A program made the position numbers and the translations under genes. 64,000 nucleotides of DNA. Source: JAFKFH01 sp017307375. Its GTDB lineage: Bacteria; Pseudomonadota; Alphaproteobacteria; Ferrovibrionales; Ferrovibrionaceae. Shown piece by piece: positions 41,150 through 50,612 of the stretch; within the stretch, counting starts at the first letter, position 1, and each line of letters opens with the position of its first letter. The notes beneath the pieces are model-generated. The model was given only the letters and a program-made list of their open reading frames with translations, searched no databases and was not told the DNA's origin. The stretch spans positions 1,302,001-1,366,000 of the forward strand of contig OZ245874.1 in NCBI GenBank assembly GCA_965229335.1, given 5' to 3'.

Positions 41150-42973
41150 ATGATGCCGATCGCACCGGTTTCGCAGCAGATCTGGGAGATGAAGTACCGG
41201 TTGACCGATCCCGCCGGCAGGGCGGTCGACCGGTCGATCCCGGACATGTGGGGGCGCGTGGCCCGCGCGGTCGCGGCGGCCGAAGCCGATCCGGCCGCCT
41301 GGGAGCCGGTGTTTCGCGAGGCGCTGGAGGATTTCCGTTTCCTGCCTGCCGGCCGCATCCTCTCCGGGGCGGGGTCGCAGCGCCAGGTCACGCTGTTCAA
41401 CTGTTTTGTCATGGGCACGCTGCCCGACGACATGGGCGGCATCTACGAGCATCTGCGGGAAGCGGCCCTGACCCTGCAGCAGGGGGGCGGCATCGGCTAC
41501 GACTTCTCGACCATCCGGCCGAAAGGGGCCCCGGTGCATGGGGTTGGGGCCGACGCCGCCGGGCCGTTGTCGTTCATGGACGTCTGGGACGCGATGTGCC
41601 GCACCGTCATGTCGGCCGGGCATCGCCGCGGGGCGATGATGGCGACGCTGGCCTGCGACCATCCGGATATCGAGGCGTTCATCGACGCCAAGCGCGATCC
41701 CCGCCGGCTGCGGATGTTCAATCTTTCCGTGCTGGTCGGCGACGACTTCATGCGGGCGGTGCGCCAAGATGCACCGTGGCCGCTGCGCTTCGGCGGCACC
41801 ATCCGGAAGACCGTGCCGGCCCGGGCGCTGTGGGACCGGATCATGCGGGCGACCTACGCCTATGCCGAGCCCGGCGTGATCTTCATCGATCGGATCAACC
41901 GCCGCAACAACCTGCATTACTGCGAGACGATCAGCGCCACCAACCCCTGCGGCGAGCAGCCGCTGCCGCCTTACGGCGCCTGCCTGCTGGGCTCGCTCAA
42001 CCTGGCCCGGCTGGTCCGGCGTCCGTTCGCGGCCGACGCGGCTCTCGACCTTGTCGAACTCGATCGCCTGACCCGCGTCGCCGTGCGCATGCTCGACGAC
42101 GTCATCGACATTTCCGGCTTTCCGCTCGAGCGGCAGCGGGCCGAGGCGATGGCCAAGCGCCGCATCGGCCTCGGCGTCACCGGCCTGGCCGATGCGCTGA
42201 TCATGGTCGGGGCGCGCTACGGCAGCGAGCAGGCCGTCGCGCTGACCGAGGCCTGGATGGCGGCGCTGCGCCGCGCCGCCTATCTCGCCTCGACCGAACT
42301 GGCGGCCGAGAAAGGCGCCTTCCCGCTGTTCGACCGCGATGCCTATCTGGCAGGCGAAGCGATCCGCGACCTGGACGCGGACGTGCGCGCCGCCATCGCC
42401 CGCCACGGCATCCGGAACGCGTTGCTGACCTCGGTCGCGCCGACCGGCACCATCTCGCTGCTGGCCGACAACGTCTCCTCGGGGATCGAGCCGGTTTTCT
42501 CGTTCACGTACACCCGCTCGGTGCTGATGCCGGACGGTACCCGGCACGACGAGGCGGTCGCCGATCACGCCTACCGCCTCTATCGCCGGCTGAAGGGCGA
42601 GCAGGCGCCGCTGACCGAAGCCTTCGTCACCGCCCAGTCGCTGACCCCGGCCGACCATGTGCGGATGCAGGCGGCAGTGCAGAAATACGTCGACTCCTCG
42701 ATCTCGAAGACCATCAACGTGCCCGAGGCGATCAGTTTCGACGCCTTCAAGGATGTCTATGCCCTGGCCTATGACAGCGACTGCAAGGGCTGCACCACCT
42801 ACCGGCCGAACGATGTGACCGGCGCGGTACTGTCGGCGGCCGGCCCGGCGGCGGCGGACGCGGCCGGTGGCGCGCAGACCGCGGCCCCATGCCCGGAATG
42901 TGGCCAGGCGGCGTTGATCCGGCAGGAAGGCTGTGACGGCTGCACAGCCTGCGGCTATGCGAAATGTCGATGA
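41150..42973 (+). CDS. nrdJ: Adenosylcobalamin-dependent ribonucleotide reductase
   Basis: A class II reductase of 607 residues making deoxynucleotides with coenzyme B12. C85 (NCFVMG) begins the redox pair, and NPCGEQPLPPYG (265-276) holds the thiyl-radical cysteine C267 and glutamate E269. GGGIGYDFSTIRP and PTGTISLLADNVSSGIEP are also conserved. The C-terminus is a zinc-ribbon-like CPECG…CDGCTACG. It is short for the class because the N-terminal ATP cone is missing, so allosteric control of overall activity is probably absent. It ends 3 bases before the convergent chaC. Confidence 0.96.
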   Translation: MMPIAPVSQQIWEMKYRLTDPAGRAVDRSIPDMWGRVARAVAAAEADPAAWEPVFREALEDFRFLPAGRILSGAGSQRQVTLFNCFVMGTLPDDMGGIYEHLREAALTLQQGGGIGYDFSTIRPKGAPVHGVGADAAGPLSFMDVWDAMCRTVMSAGHRRGAMMATLACDHPDIEAFIDAKRDPRRLRMFNLSVLVGDDFMRAVRQDAPWPLRFGGTIRKTVPARALWDRIMRATYAYAEPGVIFIDRINRRNNLHYCETISATNPCGEQPLPPYGACLLGSLNLARLVRRPFAADAALDLVELDRLTRVAVRMLDDVIDISGFPLERQRAEAMAKRRIGLGVTGLADALIMVGARYGSEQAVALTEAWMAALRRAAYLASTELAAEKGAFPLFDRDAYLAGEAIRDLDADVRAAIARHGIRNALLTSVAPTGTISLLADNVSSGIEPVFSFTYTRSVLMPDGTRHDEAVADHAYRLYRRLKGEQAPLTEAFVTAQSLTPADHVRMQAAVQKYVDSSISKTINVPEAISFDAFKDVYALAYDSDCKGCTTYRPNDVTGAVLSAAGPAAADAAGGAQTAAPCPECGQAALIRQEGCDGCTACGYAKCR

Positions 42974-42976
42974 ACC

Positions 42977-43591
42977 TCAGGCGCCCTCGACCGCCAGCAT
43001 CAGCCGGTGCAGCGCCTTGTCGCGGATGCCGATTTCCTCGAGATGCCGCACGGTGTTGACGAGGTAGTCGCGGCAGGGACCACGGGCGCCGGTGGCGCTC
43101 CGTATCCGCTCGACGATCGCGGAGTCGGCCAGCCGGCCGGCATATTGGGTGTGGTGCGGGTCGGCGACGAAGGCCAGGGCGGTCACCGGGCCCTGGTCGG
43201 TCGCCGCCTGGGTCAGGATCGGGCGATAGACGCCCGTCAGCAATTCGCGCCGCCACAGATAGTCGATGACGGCCGGTTCGTTGCTGGCAGATACGCGAAA
43301 CGCCCGGCCGCGGCAGGATCCGCCGCGCTTCAGCCCCAGCACCAGCCCCGGATGCTCGCGCGTGCCGCGATAGTGATGCGACCAGACGCAGAACGCGCGG
43401 TGATAGCCGCGCAGCAGCGTGGTGCGGCTTTCCTCGAACGGGAAACCGGGATCCCACATCAGCGAGCCGTATCCGAATACCCAGAGAGGCTCGGTGCCCT
43501 CGCGCTGCAGCTTGGGGCGGGGAACGACTTCCGAGGGGTCGAGGTTTTCCTCGGCGTCGAACGGAATCTGAACGATCTCAGCGGCGGACAT
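42977..43591 (-). CDS. ChaC-type gamma-glutamylcyclotransferase
   Basis: A 204-residue enzyme degrading glutathione to 5-oxoproline and Cys-Gly. The substrate loop is VFGYGSLMWDPGFPFEE, with RGYHRAFCVWSHHYRGT and GLVLGLKRGGSCRGRAF typical of ChaC. The start overlaps the stop of the EamA gene by 14 bases, so they form a two-gene operon. Confidence 0.93.
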   Translation of the reverse strand: MSAAEIVQIPFDAEENLDPSEVVPRPKLQREGTEPLWVFGYGSLMWDPGFPFEESRTTLLRGYHRAFCVWSHHYRGTREHPGLVLGLKRGGSCRGRAFRVSASNEPAVIDYLWRRELLTGVYRPILTQAATDQGPVTALAFVADPHHTQYAGRLADSAIVERIRSATGARGPCRDYLVNTVRHLEEIGIRDKALHRLMLAVEGA

Positions 43592-44468
43592 TGACCAGGG
43601 CTACTCCGAGCGCGACCAGGGCCATGCCTGCCCAGGCCAGCGCCGACAGCCGCTCGCCGAACAGGAACCAGGCGACCACCGCGGTGCAGGGCGGCACCAG
43701 GTAGAACAGCGATGCCACCCGTGCCGCCGCCCCGCGGCGAATCAGAATATAGAGCAGGGTGATGGCCCCGAGCGAGAGGACAACGCAGAGCCAGGCCAGG
43801 GCGAAGATGAATTCCCCGCTCCAGGTGATCTTCATCGTCTCGAAGGCCAGCGCGAAGGGCAGCAGCACCAGCGACGAGGCGGCGAACTGGATCGCGCTGC
43901 CTGTGCGCAGGTCCATATGGGCGCAGAAGCGCTTCTGGTAGAGCGTGCCGATGGTGATGCCGACCAGCCCCAGCACCGACAGCAGGTAGCCGAAAGTGGT
44001 GCCCTGGCCCTGGCCGAGCTTGGCCGAGACGACGAGGCCGACACCGGCCAGCCCCAGCAGGAAGCCGAGCCACTGCCGCCCGGTGACGGTCTCGCCGAGC
44101 AGGCGGCTGGCCAGCACGGCGGTGAACAGCGGCTGGGTGCCGACGATCAGGGCCGAGACGCCGGCATCGACGCCGTGGGCGATCGAGGCGAAGACGCCGC
44201 CGAGATAGACGGCGTGGACCAGCAGGCCGGCGATGGCGATATGCAGCGCGTCGGCCGGCCGCCGCGGCCAGGGGGCGCCGAATACCGTCGCGAACACCGC
44301 GATCATCGCCGCGACGATGCCGAAGCGCAGCGACAGGAAGGTCATCGGCTCGGCATAGGGCAGGCCGAGCTTGGCGCCGATGAAGCCGGTCGACCACAGC
44401 ACGACGAACACGGCCGGGGCCAGGGCGAGCATGGCCGATTGCGACGACGAGGCGGGGGGAGCGGACAT
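43578..44468 (-). CDS. EamA/DMT-family exporter
   Basis: A 296-residue protein with ten helices in two EamA halves (first half starts APAVFVVLWSTGFIGAKLGLPYAEPMTFLSLRFG, second half FGYLLSVLGLVGITIGTLYQKRF). The family exports amino acids or other small metabolites. Cotranscription with ChaC might mean a thiol or glutamate-derived substrate, but that is speculation. It is divergent from the DctP gene. Confidence 0.9.
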   Translation of the reverse strand: MSAPPASSSQSAMLALAPAVFVVLWSTGFIGAKLGLPYAEPMTFLSLRFGIVAAMIAVFATVFGAPWPRRPADALHIAIAGLLVHAVYLGGVFASIAHGVDAGVSALIVGTQPLFTAVLASRLLGETVTGRQWLGFLLGLAGVGLVVSAKLGQGQGTTFGYLLSVLGLVGITIGTLYQKRFCAHMDLRTGSAIQFAASSLVLLPFALAFETMKITWSGEFIFALAWLCVVLSLGAITLLYILIRRGAAARVASLFYLVPPCTAVVAWFLFGERLSALAWAGMALVALGVALVNVRR

Positions 44469-44547
44469 AAAAGCTACTCGCTGACGCGGACGGGCGCGGG
44501 GACCGTACAATTTGACAATTCCAGCGCCTGAGGAGAAACATGAACCC

Positions 44548-45558
44548 ATGCCCAGGTCAATCGGCGTGCATCGGGTGCCGCGTCTGCATTTTTCGGCCGT
44601 AGCCTGTCTGCTGCTCGTCGTCCTGGCGCTGGCCGCGCCGCCGATCCATGCCCAGGTGCTGCGGCTGGGCTATACGCTGCCCCCCGATTCCCAGTACGGC
44701 GACGCCGCAAGCGCGATGGCCGACGAACTTGGCCGCGGCTCGTCGCAGCGGCTGAAGCTGCAGCAGTTTCCGAACGGTCAGCTGGGCGATGCGACGAAGA
44801 TGGCCGCCGCGGTCCGCCGCGGCGAACTCGACCTGCTGATCGCCACCAGCGGCATCTTCGCCGCCCAGGTTCCCGACCTGCAGATCCTCGACCTGCCCTA
44901 TCTGTTCGACGATTCCGCCCATGTTGCCGCCGTGCTGGCCGGGCCGCTGGGCAAGCGGTTGATGGCGGCCGTCAATGCGACGGGTGTGATCGGCCTGGCG
45001 TGGGGCGACACCGGCTTTCGCGAAATCACCAACGCCAAGCGGCCGTTGCGCCGTCCGGAAGATCTCCAGGGCCTGCGCCTGCGGGTGATGGACAACCCGG
45101 TGCTGGCCGAGGGGCTGACGCGGCTGGGGGCCACCACGACCCGCGTCCCCTTCCTGGAACTGTTCGGCGCGCTGCGCCAGGGCGCGCTCGACGGCCAGGA
45201 AAATCCGCTGGGCGTCATCCTGTCGGTCGAATTGTGGCGGGTTCAGCGCTATCTGTCGCTGACCGATCATGCCGTGTCGCCGGCCCTGATTGTCGTTTCG
45301 CCGGCACGCTGGGGCACCCTGGTCGCTGCCGAGCGGACGCTGCTGACCGCGGCGGCGCAGGCCGGTGCCGCGGCGATGCGGGCGCGGTCGGCCGCCGATC
45401 GCGAGGCCGGCATCGCCCTGGCCCGCCAGCGCGGCATGGTGGTCGAGACCGACCCCGACCGCGCCGCCTTCCGTGCCGCCCTCCGGGCGGCCACGGCCGA
45501 TTTCGCCCGGCGCTTCGACCCGGCCGAACTCGATGCCATCAGTCGTTATCCGCGTTAG
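44548..45558 (+). CDS. Orphan TRAP-type substrate-binding protein (DctP)
   Basis: A 336-residue periplasmic binding protein. Signal peptide to about residue 35 (AAPPIHAQ). LRLGYTLPPDSQYGDAASAMADEL, LQQFPNGQLGD and GLRLRVMDNPVLAEGLTRLGA with the conserved organic-acid arginine in LRLRVMDNP are DctP marks. No DctQ or DctM permease genes are adjacent, so it must work with a distant transporter or as a sensor. The start with AGGAGA 11 bases ahead is used; another ATG at 44540 is out of frame. Confidence 0.9.
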   Translation: MPRSIGVHRVPRLHFSAVACLLLVVLALAAPPIHAQVLRLGYTLPPDSQYGDAASAMADELGRGSSQRLKLQQFPNGQLGDATKMAAAVRRGELDLLIATSGIFAAQVPDLQILDLPYLFDDSAHVAAVLAGPLGKRLMAAVNATGVIGLAWGDTGFREITNAKRPLRRPEDLQGLRLRVMDNPVLAEGLTRLGATTTRVPFLELFGALRQGALDGQENPLGVILSVELWRVQRYLSLTDHAVSPALIVVSPARWGTLVAAERTLLTAAAQAGAAAMRARSAADREAGIALARQRGMVVETDPDRAAFRAALRAATADFARRFDPAELDAISRYPR

Positions 45559-45570
45559 CTGGAAGAACCC

Positions 45571-46536
45571 ATGCGCTATTATCTGATCGGTGCGGCCGTC
45601 GTCGCCCTCGTCGCCGCCTATGTCGGCTACTGGTTCTATGCCGCGGGGCTGTTCCGCGACGGGGCCGAGCGCTGGGTGGCCGAGCGGCGCGCCGCAGGCT
45701 GGACCGTCGAACATGGCGAGATCGCGATGGGCGGCTTTCCCTTCCGCCTCGAAATGACCGTGCCGACCCCGCATCTGGCGGGCAACGGCCTGGACTGGCG
45801 CGGGGCCGGGCCGATCAAGATCGTGGTCCAGCCCTGGGCGCCGCGCCATGCGATCGCCGAGGCGGACGGCCGGCAGACTTTCGACCTGCTGGGACACAAG
45901 CTGGAGATCGATGCCAAGGTGCTGCACGGCAGCCTGCTGGCCGAACCGGCGGGCTGGCGCGACATCGTCGTCGAGGCCAAGCAGCCGACGATGATCGCCG
46001 ACGGCCAGGCCCTGCCGGCGGCCCGCGCCCAGCTCAATCTGCGGCGGATCGAGGCCGGCACCGAAATATCGCTGATCGCCGAGCAGCTCGACCTGCCGGA
46101 AACGGTGCCGGCGCCGCTGGGCCGCCGCGTCGACCGTGTCGGCATCCTGGGCCAGGTCGACGACCGCTGGCCCGGGGGGCCGCTGCCCGCCGCGATCGCT
46201 GCCTGGCGCGACGCCGGTGGCGACATCGAGGTCAAGCGGCTCGAGATCGCCTGGGGGCCGCTGCGCCTCAACGGCGACGCGACCCTGGCCCTGGATGCGC
46301 AGGGCCGTCCGCTCGGCGCGGGGACCGTGACGATCCAGGGAGCCAAGGCGGCGGTTACCGCAATGGGCAAGAGCGGCTATCTGACGCCCGGTCAGACCAC
46401 GGCGGCCGGCATCTTCGCCCTGACCCTGCCCGACGGCACCAAGGTACCGTTCTCGGGCCAGGATGGCCGGCTGTTCGTGTTCGAACGGCCGGTCGCCACC
46501 CTGCCGGTGGTCCTGCCGCCGGCCCTGGTCAGGTAG
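45571..46536 (+). CDS. DUF2125 protein
   Basis: A 321-residue protein with a single N-terminal helix (YYLIGAAVVALVAAYVGYWFYAAGLF) and a beta-rich extracytoplasmic domain (WTVEHGEIAMGGFPFRLEMTVPTPHLAG). This is the DUF2125 signature, found mainly in alphaproteobacteria and of unknown function. The repeated beta strands recall AsmA-like lipid-transfer or bridge proteins. It overlaps the convergent hydrolase by 8 bases. Confidence 0.9.
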   Translation: MRYYLIGAAVVALVAAYVGYWFYAAGLFRDGAERWVAERRAAGWTVEHGEIAMGGFPFRLEMTVPTPHLAGNGLDWRGAGPIKIVVQPWAPRHAIAEADGRQTFDLLGHKLEIDAKVLHGSLLAEPAGWRDIVVEAKQPTMIADGQALPAARAQLNLRRIEAGTEISLIAEQLDLPETVPAPLGRRVDRVGILGQVDDRWPGGPLPAAIAAWRDAGGDIEVKRLEIAWGPLRLNGDATLALDAQGRPLGAGTVTIQGAKAAVTAMGKSGYLTPGQTTAAGIFALTLPDGTKVPFSGQDGRLFVFERPVATLPVVLPPALVR

Positions 46537-47344
46537 CGGCGAGGAACCGGGCCAGCATCGGGTTGTAGGCGTCCGGCTTTTCGTAGAACGGCACATGCCC
46601 GGCATCGGGGATGATGTGGACCCGGCCCTCCCACAGATTGCCCCAGGCCAGCCCTTCGACATAGCCGTTGTCGAAGAACGGTTCGTCGGCGCCCTGGATG
46701 ACGGCGATCGGCCTGGGCCATGCGGCGACGAAGGGCACCGCCGGCGTGCCTTCGGTGCCGGCGACGAAGGATTGACCGATCAGCGCGCGCAGCCGGCCGT
46801 CCGCCCGCTTGGCCGCCGCGACGAAGGCCGGGTCCAGCGGCAGTTTCAGCGAGGTGGTGTAGCGGGCGTAGGTTTCCGCCTCCTCGGCGGTGAATTCGGG
46901 CTTGAAGGTGAACGCCATCTGCGGTTGGGGCGTGAACACGCTCATCACGTCGGGGCCGGGGCCGCAGGGCGGGGTGCCGCTGATGGCGAGGCCGCGTATC
47001 CCGTCGAGGCGGCTGGCCACCTCGATCGCGATGTGGCCGCCCATCGACGAGCCGACGATGACCGGATCGGCGATGCCCAGTGCGGCCAGCACCTGCACGA
47101 CGACGTCGGCAAGGCCGGTCAGCGTATAGGTGCGGGCCGGATCGGTCGCATTGTCTGACTGGCCGTGCCCCGGCAGGTCGACGGCGATGAAGCGGTAGTG
47201 CCCGGCCAGGTCCGAGCCCATCTGGTGCTGGAAGATCGCGCTGCAGGACGAATTGCCGTGCAGGAACAGGACCGCCGGTCCGGGTCCGCCGCTGTCGCGG
47301 GCGAAGATGCGGCCGTGGTCGGTCGCGATGAAGCTTTCTTGCAT
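46529..47344 (-). CDS. Alpha/beta-fold hydrolase
   Basis: A 271-residue esterase/lipase-like enzyme. Nucleophile elbow IVGSSMGGHIA, oxyanion strand VLFLHGNSSCS and catalytic histidine in IIPDAGHVPFYEKPDAYN. It lies 22 bases after livM of the second Liv operon and is likely cotranscribed, so it may process the imported compound (an ester or amide). The substrate is unknown. Confidence 0.9.
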   Translation of the reverse strand: MQESFIATDHGRIFARDSGGPGPAVLFLHGNSSCSAIFQHQMGSDLAGHYRFIAVDLPGHGQSDNATDPARTYTLTGLADVVVQVLAALGIADPVIVGSSMGGHIAIEVASRLDGIRGLAISGTPPCGPGPDVMSVFTPQPQMAFTFKPEFTAEEAETYARYTTSLKLPLDPAFVAAAKRADGRLRALIGQSFVAGTEGTPAVPFVAAWPRPIAVIQGADEPFFDNGYVEGLAWGNLWEGRVHIIPDAGHVPFYEKPDAYNPMLARFLAAT

Positions 47345-47366
47345 GGTCGTTGCCTCCGCTGCTGAT

Positions 47367-48299
47367 TCAGGATGAAAGCCGGCGCAGCGCGGACCACAGG
47401 CCCCCCGGCCAGATCCGCACCACGACGATGATGACGACGGCGATGGCGATGTGTCGCCAGGGGCCCAGATCGACCGAGGCTTCCGACAGGAAGGTCAGGA
47501 CCAGGGCCGCGACGACCGGCCCGTAGATCGAGGCCAGCCCGCCGAGCAGCAGGATCGACAGCAGCAGCGACAGCAGGCTGACGCCGAAGGCGTCGGGCGA
47601 GGCGATGCGCAGATAGGCGGCATAATAGGCGCCGGCGACGCCGGTGAAGAAAGCCGAGGCGGCAAGCGTCAGGATGCGCTGGCGGGCGACCGAAATGCCG
47701 CGGGCCGCGGCATAGTCGGGATCGTCGCGCAAGGCACGGATGGCAAGCCCGAGCCGCGAGCCGACGAAGGCGCGCAGGAAAGCGGTCGAGACGACCAGCA
47801 ATGCCAGCGCGCCGAAGTAATAGCCGAGCTTGCCGTCGCGGGCGAGGTTGTAGCCCGGGATCTGGAACGTCGGCAGGCCGACCATGCCCATCATGCCCCC
47901 GGTCAGCCCGGACTGGCTGACCACGAGTTGCAGCGCCAGCTGGGCGAACGCGAAGGTGACCAGGATGATGTAGATGCCGGAAAGGCGCAGGACCGGGATG
48001 GCGACGAGCACGGCGGCGAGGGTGGCGAGCACGCCCCCGGCCGCCAGTGCCGCCCACGGCGACCAGCCGGCCAGCTTGGTCAGGATGCCATAGCCGTAGA
48101 CGCCGATCGAGAAGAAGGCGACATGGGCGAAGTTGAAGATCCCGCCATAGCCGAGCGACAGGTCCCAGTTCGAGGCGACCACCGCGTAGATGAAGGCCAG
48201 GATGAAGATGTGCCGCAGATACGGCACGGGAAAGACGAAGGGCAGGGCAGCCATCAGCCCCAGCGCGGCCAGCCCGATGACGACACCGCGCCGGGTCAT
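47367..48299 (-). CDS. livM: Branched-chain amino acid ABC permease LivM (second operon)
   Basis: A 310-residue permease with about nine helices. SLGYGGIFNFAHVAFFSIGVYGYG and the cytoplasmic loop RGISVARQRILTLAASAFFTGVAGAYYA are LivM marks. The ATG overlaps the livH stop. It is the last transport gene before the hydrolase. Confidence 0.95.
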   Translation of the reverse strand: MTRRGVVIGLAALGLMAALPFVFPVPYLRHIFILAFIYAVVASNWDLSLGYGGIFNFAHVAFFSIGVYGYGILTKLAGWSPWAALAAGGVLATLAAVLVAIPVLRLSGIYIILVTFAFAQLALQLVVSQSGLTGGMMGMVGLPTFQIPGYNLARDGKLGYYFGALALLVVSTAFLRAFVGSRLGLAIRALRDDPDYAAARGISVARQRILTLAASAFFTGVAGAYYAAYLRIASPDAFGVSLLSLLLSILLLGGLASIYGPVVAALVLTFLSEASVDLGPWRHIAIAVVIIVVVRIWPGGLWSALRRLSS

Positions 48300-49171
48300 C
48301 GCCGCGCCCCGCCGAACAGGCCCTGGGGGCGCAGCATCAGCGTGCCGATCATGAACAGGAACAGGACGGACGGGGTCCAGTAAAGGCCGATCGCATAGGT
48401 CGAGACCGCCTCGATCAGCCCGATCAGATAGGCCGCGACGACCGGCCCGGCGAAGCGCGCGACCCCGCCGAAGATCACGACGACCATGGCCTTGAGCAGC
48501 GGATCCCCGCCCATCGCCGGCGACATGAAGCGGATGGCGCCGAGGAAGATGCCGGCGATGGCGGCAAGCCCCGCCGCCAGTGCGAAGGCTAGCGCATAGA
48601 GCCGCGCCGCGGGCAGGCCCATCAGCAGCGCCGCCTCGTGATTCTGCGCCACGGCGCGCAGGGCGGCGCCGAGCCGGGTGCGGCCGAGGAACAGCCAGAC
48701 CGCCAGCAGGATCAGCGGGGTGATCGCGACGATCGCGGCCTCGTGTGCCGACAGCGCGGCGCCGAACAGGTTGACGGTGCCGGTCGCCAGCGGCGGCAGC
48801 TGCTTGGGCCGGCCGCCCCAGGCCAGCAGCACCCCGTTCTCGATCAGGGTGGCGCCGGCCAGCGTGGTGATGACGGCGACCAGCACGACATCCTTGCGGC
48901 CGAGGAACGGCCGCACCAGCAGCTCGCAGGCGACTGCACCGACCGCCATCGCGGCGGCCACCGCGGCGACGATTCCGGGCCACAGCCCCCAGCCGGCACC
49001 GGCCGCCACCTGCCAGGCGACATAGGCGCCGAGCGTCATGAACAGGCCATGGGCGAAATTGAAGATGCCGAGGCTGGACCACACCACGGCCAGTCCCAGC
49101 GCCATGACGGCGTAGAGCGAGCCCAGCACGAGGGCCGAGACGGCGATGGTGACCAGCGCGTCGCCGCTCAT
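48296..49171 (-). CDS. livH: Branched-chain amino acid ABC permease LivH (second operon)
   Basis: A 291-residue permease. SSLGIFNFAHGLFMTLGAYVAW, the loop ALAFALAAGLAAIAGIFLGAI and the C-terminus LRPQGLFGGARR are LivH features. Overlaps livF and livM by 4 bases each, giving tight coupling. Confidence 0.95.
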   Translation of the reverse strand: MSGDALVTIAVSALVLGSLYAVMALGLAVVWSSLGIFNFAHGLFMTLGAYVAWQVAAGAGWGLWPGIVAAVAAAMAVGAVACELLVRPFLGRKDVVLVAVITTLAGATLIENGVLLAWGGRPKQLPPLATGTVNLFGAALSAHEAAIVAITPLILLAVWLFLGRTRLGAALRAVAQNHEAALLMGLPAARLYALAFALAAGLAAIAGIFLGAIRFMSPAMGGDPLLKAMVVVIFGGVARFAGPVVAAYLIGLIEAVSTYAIGLYWTPSVLFLFMIGTLMLRPQGLFGGARR

Positions 49172-49878
49172 GCCGCGTCACCGAAATAGCGCGACATGAT
49201 CGCTGCCTCGTCGATCGTGGCGCTCGGGGCCTCCAGCACCACCTGCCCGCGATCGATCAGGGCCAGCCGCGGGCAGACGGCGCCGAGGAAACGCAGGTCC
49301 TGCTCGACCACCAGCATCGGCAGGCCGCCTCCGGCCAGTTCGGTGATCGCCGCGGCCAGCTCGCCGCGCACTTTCGGGGCCAGGCCCAGCGTCGGTTCGT
49401 CGAGGATCAGCAGCCTGGGTTCGGCCATCAGCGCGACGCCGATCGCCAGCATCTGGCGCTCGCCGCCCGAGAGGCCGTGGATCTTCTGGCGGCGGCGTTC
49501 GGCCAGCCGGGGAAACAGGGTCTCGATGCGGGCGCGGTTGGCCGCCTCGCGCGGCCGCGCGCGCCGGGGCCAGGCGCCGAGGGACAGGGCCTCTGCCACC
49601 GTGCAGTCGGGGAACAGCAGGTTGCCCTGCGGCACATGGACCAGGCCCAGCTCGACGATATGGCCGGGCTTCCGGTTGGTGATGTCGACGCCGTCGAACC
49701 GGATCGTGCCGCCGCGCGCCGCGACCAGCCCCGAGACCGTCTTCAGCAAGGTGGTCTTGCCATGGCCGTTCGGGCCGAACAGGCCGACGGTCTCGGCCGC
49801 GCCGATCTCCAGGTCGAGGGCGTGGAGGACGGTGACGCCGCCGTAGCCGGCCTTCAGTCCGGCGATCTCAAGCAGCAT
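49168..49878 (-). CDS. livF: Liv-type ABC ATPase LivF
   Basis: A 236-residue ATPase with GPNGHGKTT (Walker A), LSGGERQMLAIG (signature) and LLILDEPTLGLAP (Walker B), followed by the LivF ending with VVEQD. The ATG at 49878 overlaps livG by 11 bases; an in-frame ATG at 49902 would overlap more. Confidence 0.95.
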   Translation of the reverse strand: MLLEIAGLKAGYGGVTVLHALDLEIGAAETVGLFGPNGHGKTTLLKTVSGLVAARGGTIRFDGVDITNRKPGHIVELGLVHVPQGNLLFPDCTVAEALSLGAWPRRARPREAANRARIETLFPRLAERRRQKIHGLSGGERQMLAIGVALMAEPRLLILDEPTLGLAPKVRGELAAAITELAGGGLPMLVVEQDLRFLGAVCPRLALIDRGQVVLEAPSATIDEAAIMSRYFGDAA

Positions 49879-50596
49879 GCCGGCCGGGTCCGAGATAGGC
49901 ATCGATGACGCGGGGATCGCGGATCACATCCTGCGGCGCACCGGTTGCGAGGACCACGCCCTGGTGCAGCACCAGCAGCCGGTCGGAGACGCCGAGCAGC
50001 GCAGGCAGGACATGTTCGACCAGGATCGCCGCGGTGCCGCGGTCGCGCAGCCGGCGAAGGATGGCCATGATCGCCTGGATCTCTGGCGGGGCCAGCCCGG
50101 CGACCGGTTCATCGAACAGGCAGAGCTTCGGGCCGAGCGCCAGGGCCGAAGCGATCATCAGCCGCTTGCGGTCGAAAACGGAAAGATCGGCCGCGACCCA
50201 GCCGATGCGCTCGGCCGGAAAGCCGACGAAATCCAGCGCGGTTTCGGCGCGGCGGCGGGCATCGGCGTGGGGCGTGCGCAGGTCGTGCAGCGGCCCGGCC
50301 AGCACGTTCTCCAGCGCGGACAGCGTCTCGAACGCGGTTTCGCGCTGGAAGGTGCGGACCAGGCCGGCGGCGACGATCGCGGGGGCCGGCAGATCGCGGA
50401 TCTCGCGCCCGTCGAAGCGGATCTCGCCGTCGTCGGCGCGCACGGGGATGCCGGTCAGGACATTGAACAGGGTCGACTTGCCGCTGCCGTTCGGGCCGGC
50501 AATGCCGAGGATCTCGCCGGCGGCGACGTCGAACGAGACGTCGCGCAGCACGGCCAGCGCGCCATAGGACTTGGCGAGGTTACGGACCGACAGCAT
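49868..50596 (-). CDS. livG: Liv-type ABC ATPase LivG
   Basis: A 242-residue ATPase. Walker A is GPNGSGKST. The signature region is degenerate for an ABC protein, with LSVFDRKRLMIASAL in place of LSGGQ-type, a known feature of LivG (often L-x-Y-G-x-Q-R). Walker B LCLFDEPVAGLAP is intact. GTG 50599 is an alternative start. The livJ-livG gap holds the cloverleaf repeat. Confidence 0.93.
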   Translation of the reverse strand: MLSVRNLAKSYGALAVLRDVSFDVAAGEILGIAGPNGSGKSTLFNVLTGIPVRADDGEIRFDGREIRDLPAPAIVAAGLVRTFQRETAFETLSALENVLAGPLHDLRTPHADARRRAETALDFVGFPAERIGWVAADLSVFDRKRLMIASALALGPKLCLFDEPVAGLAPPEIQAIMAILRRLRDRGTAAILVEHVLPALLGVSDRLLVLHQGVVLATGAPQDVIRDPRVIDAYLGPGRHAA

Positions 50597-50612
50597 CACG
50601 CCGGCCCGCCTT

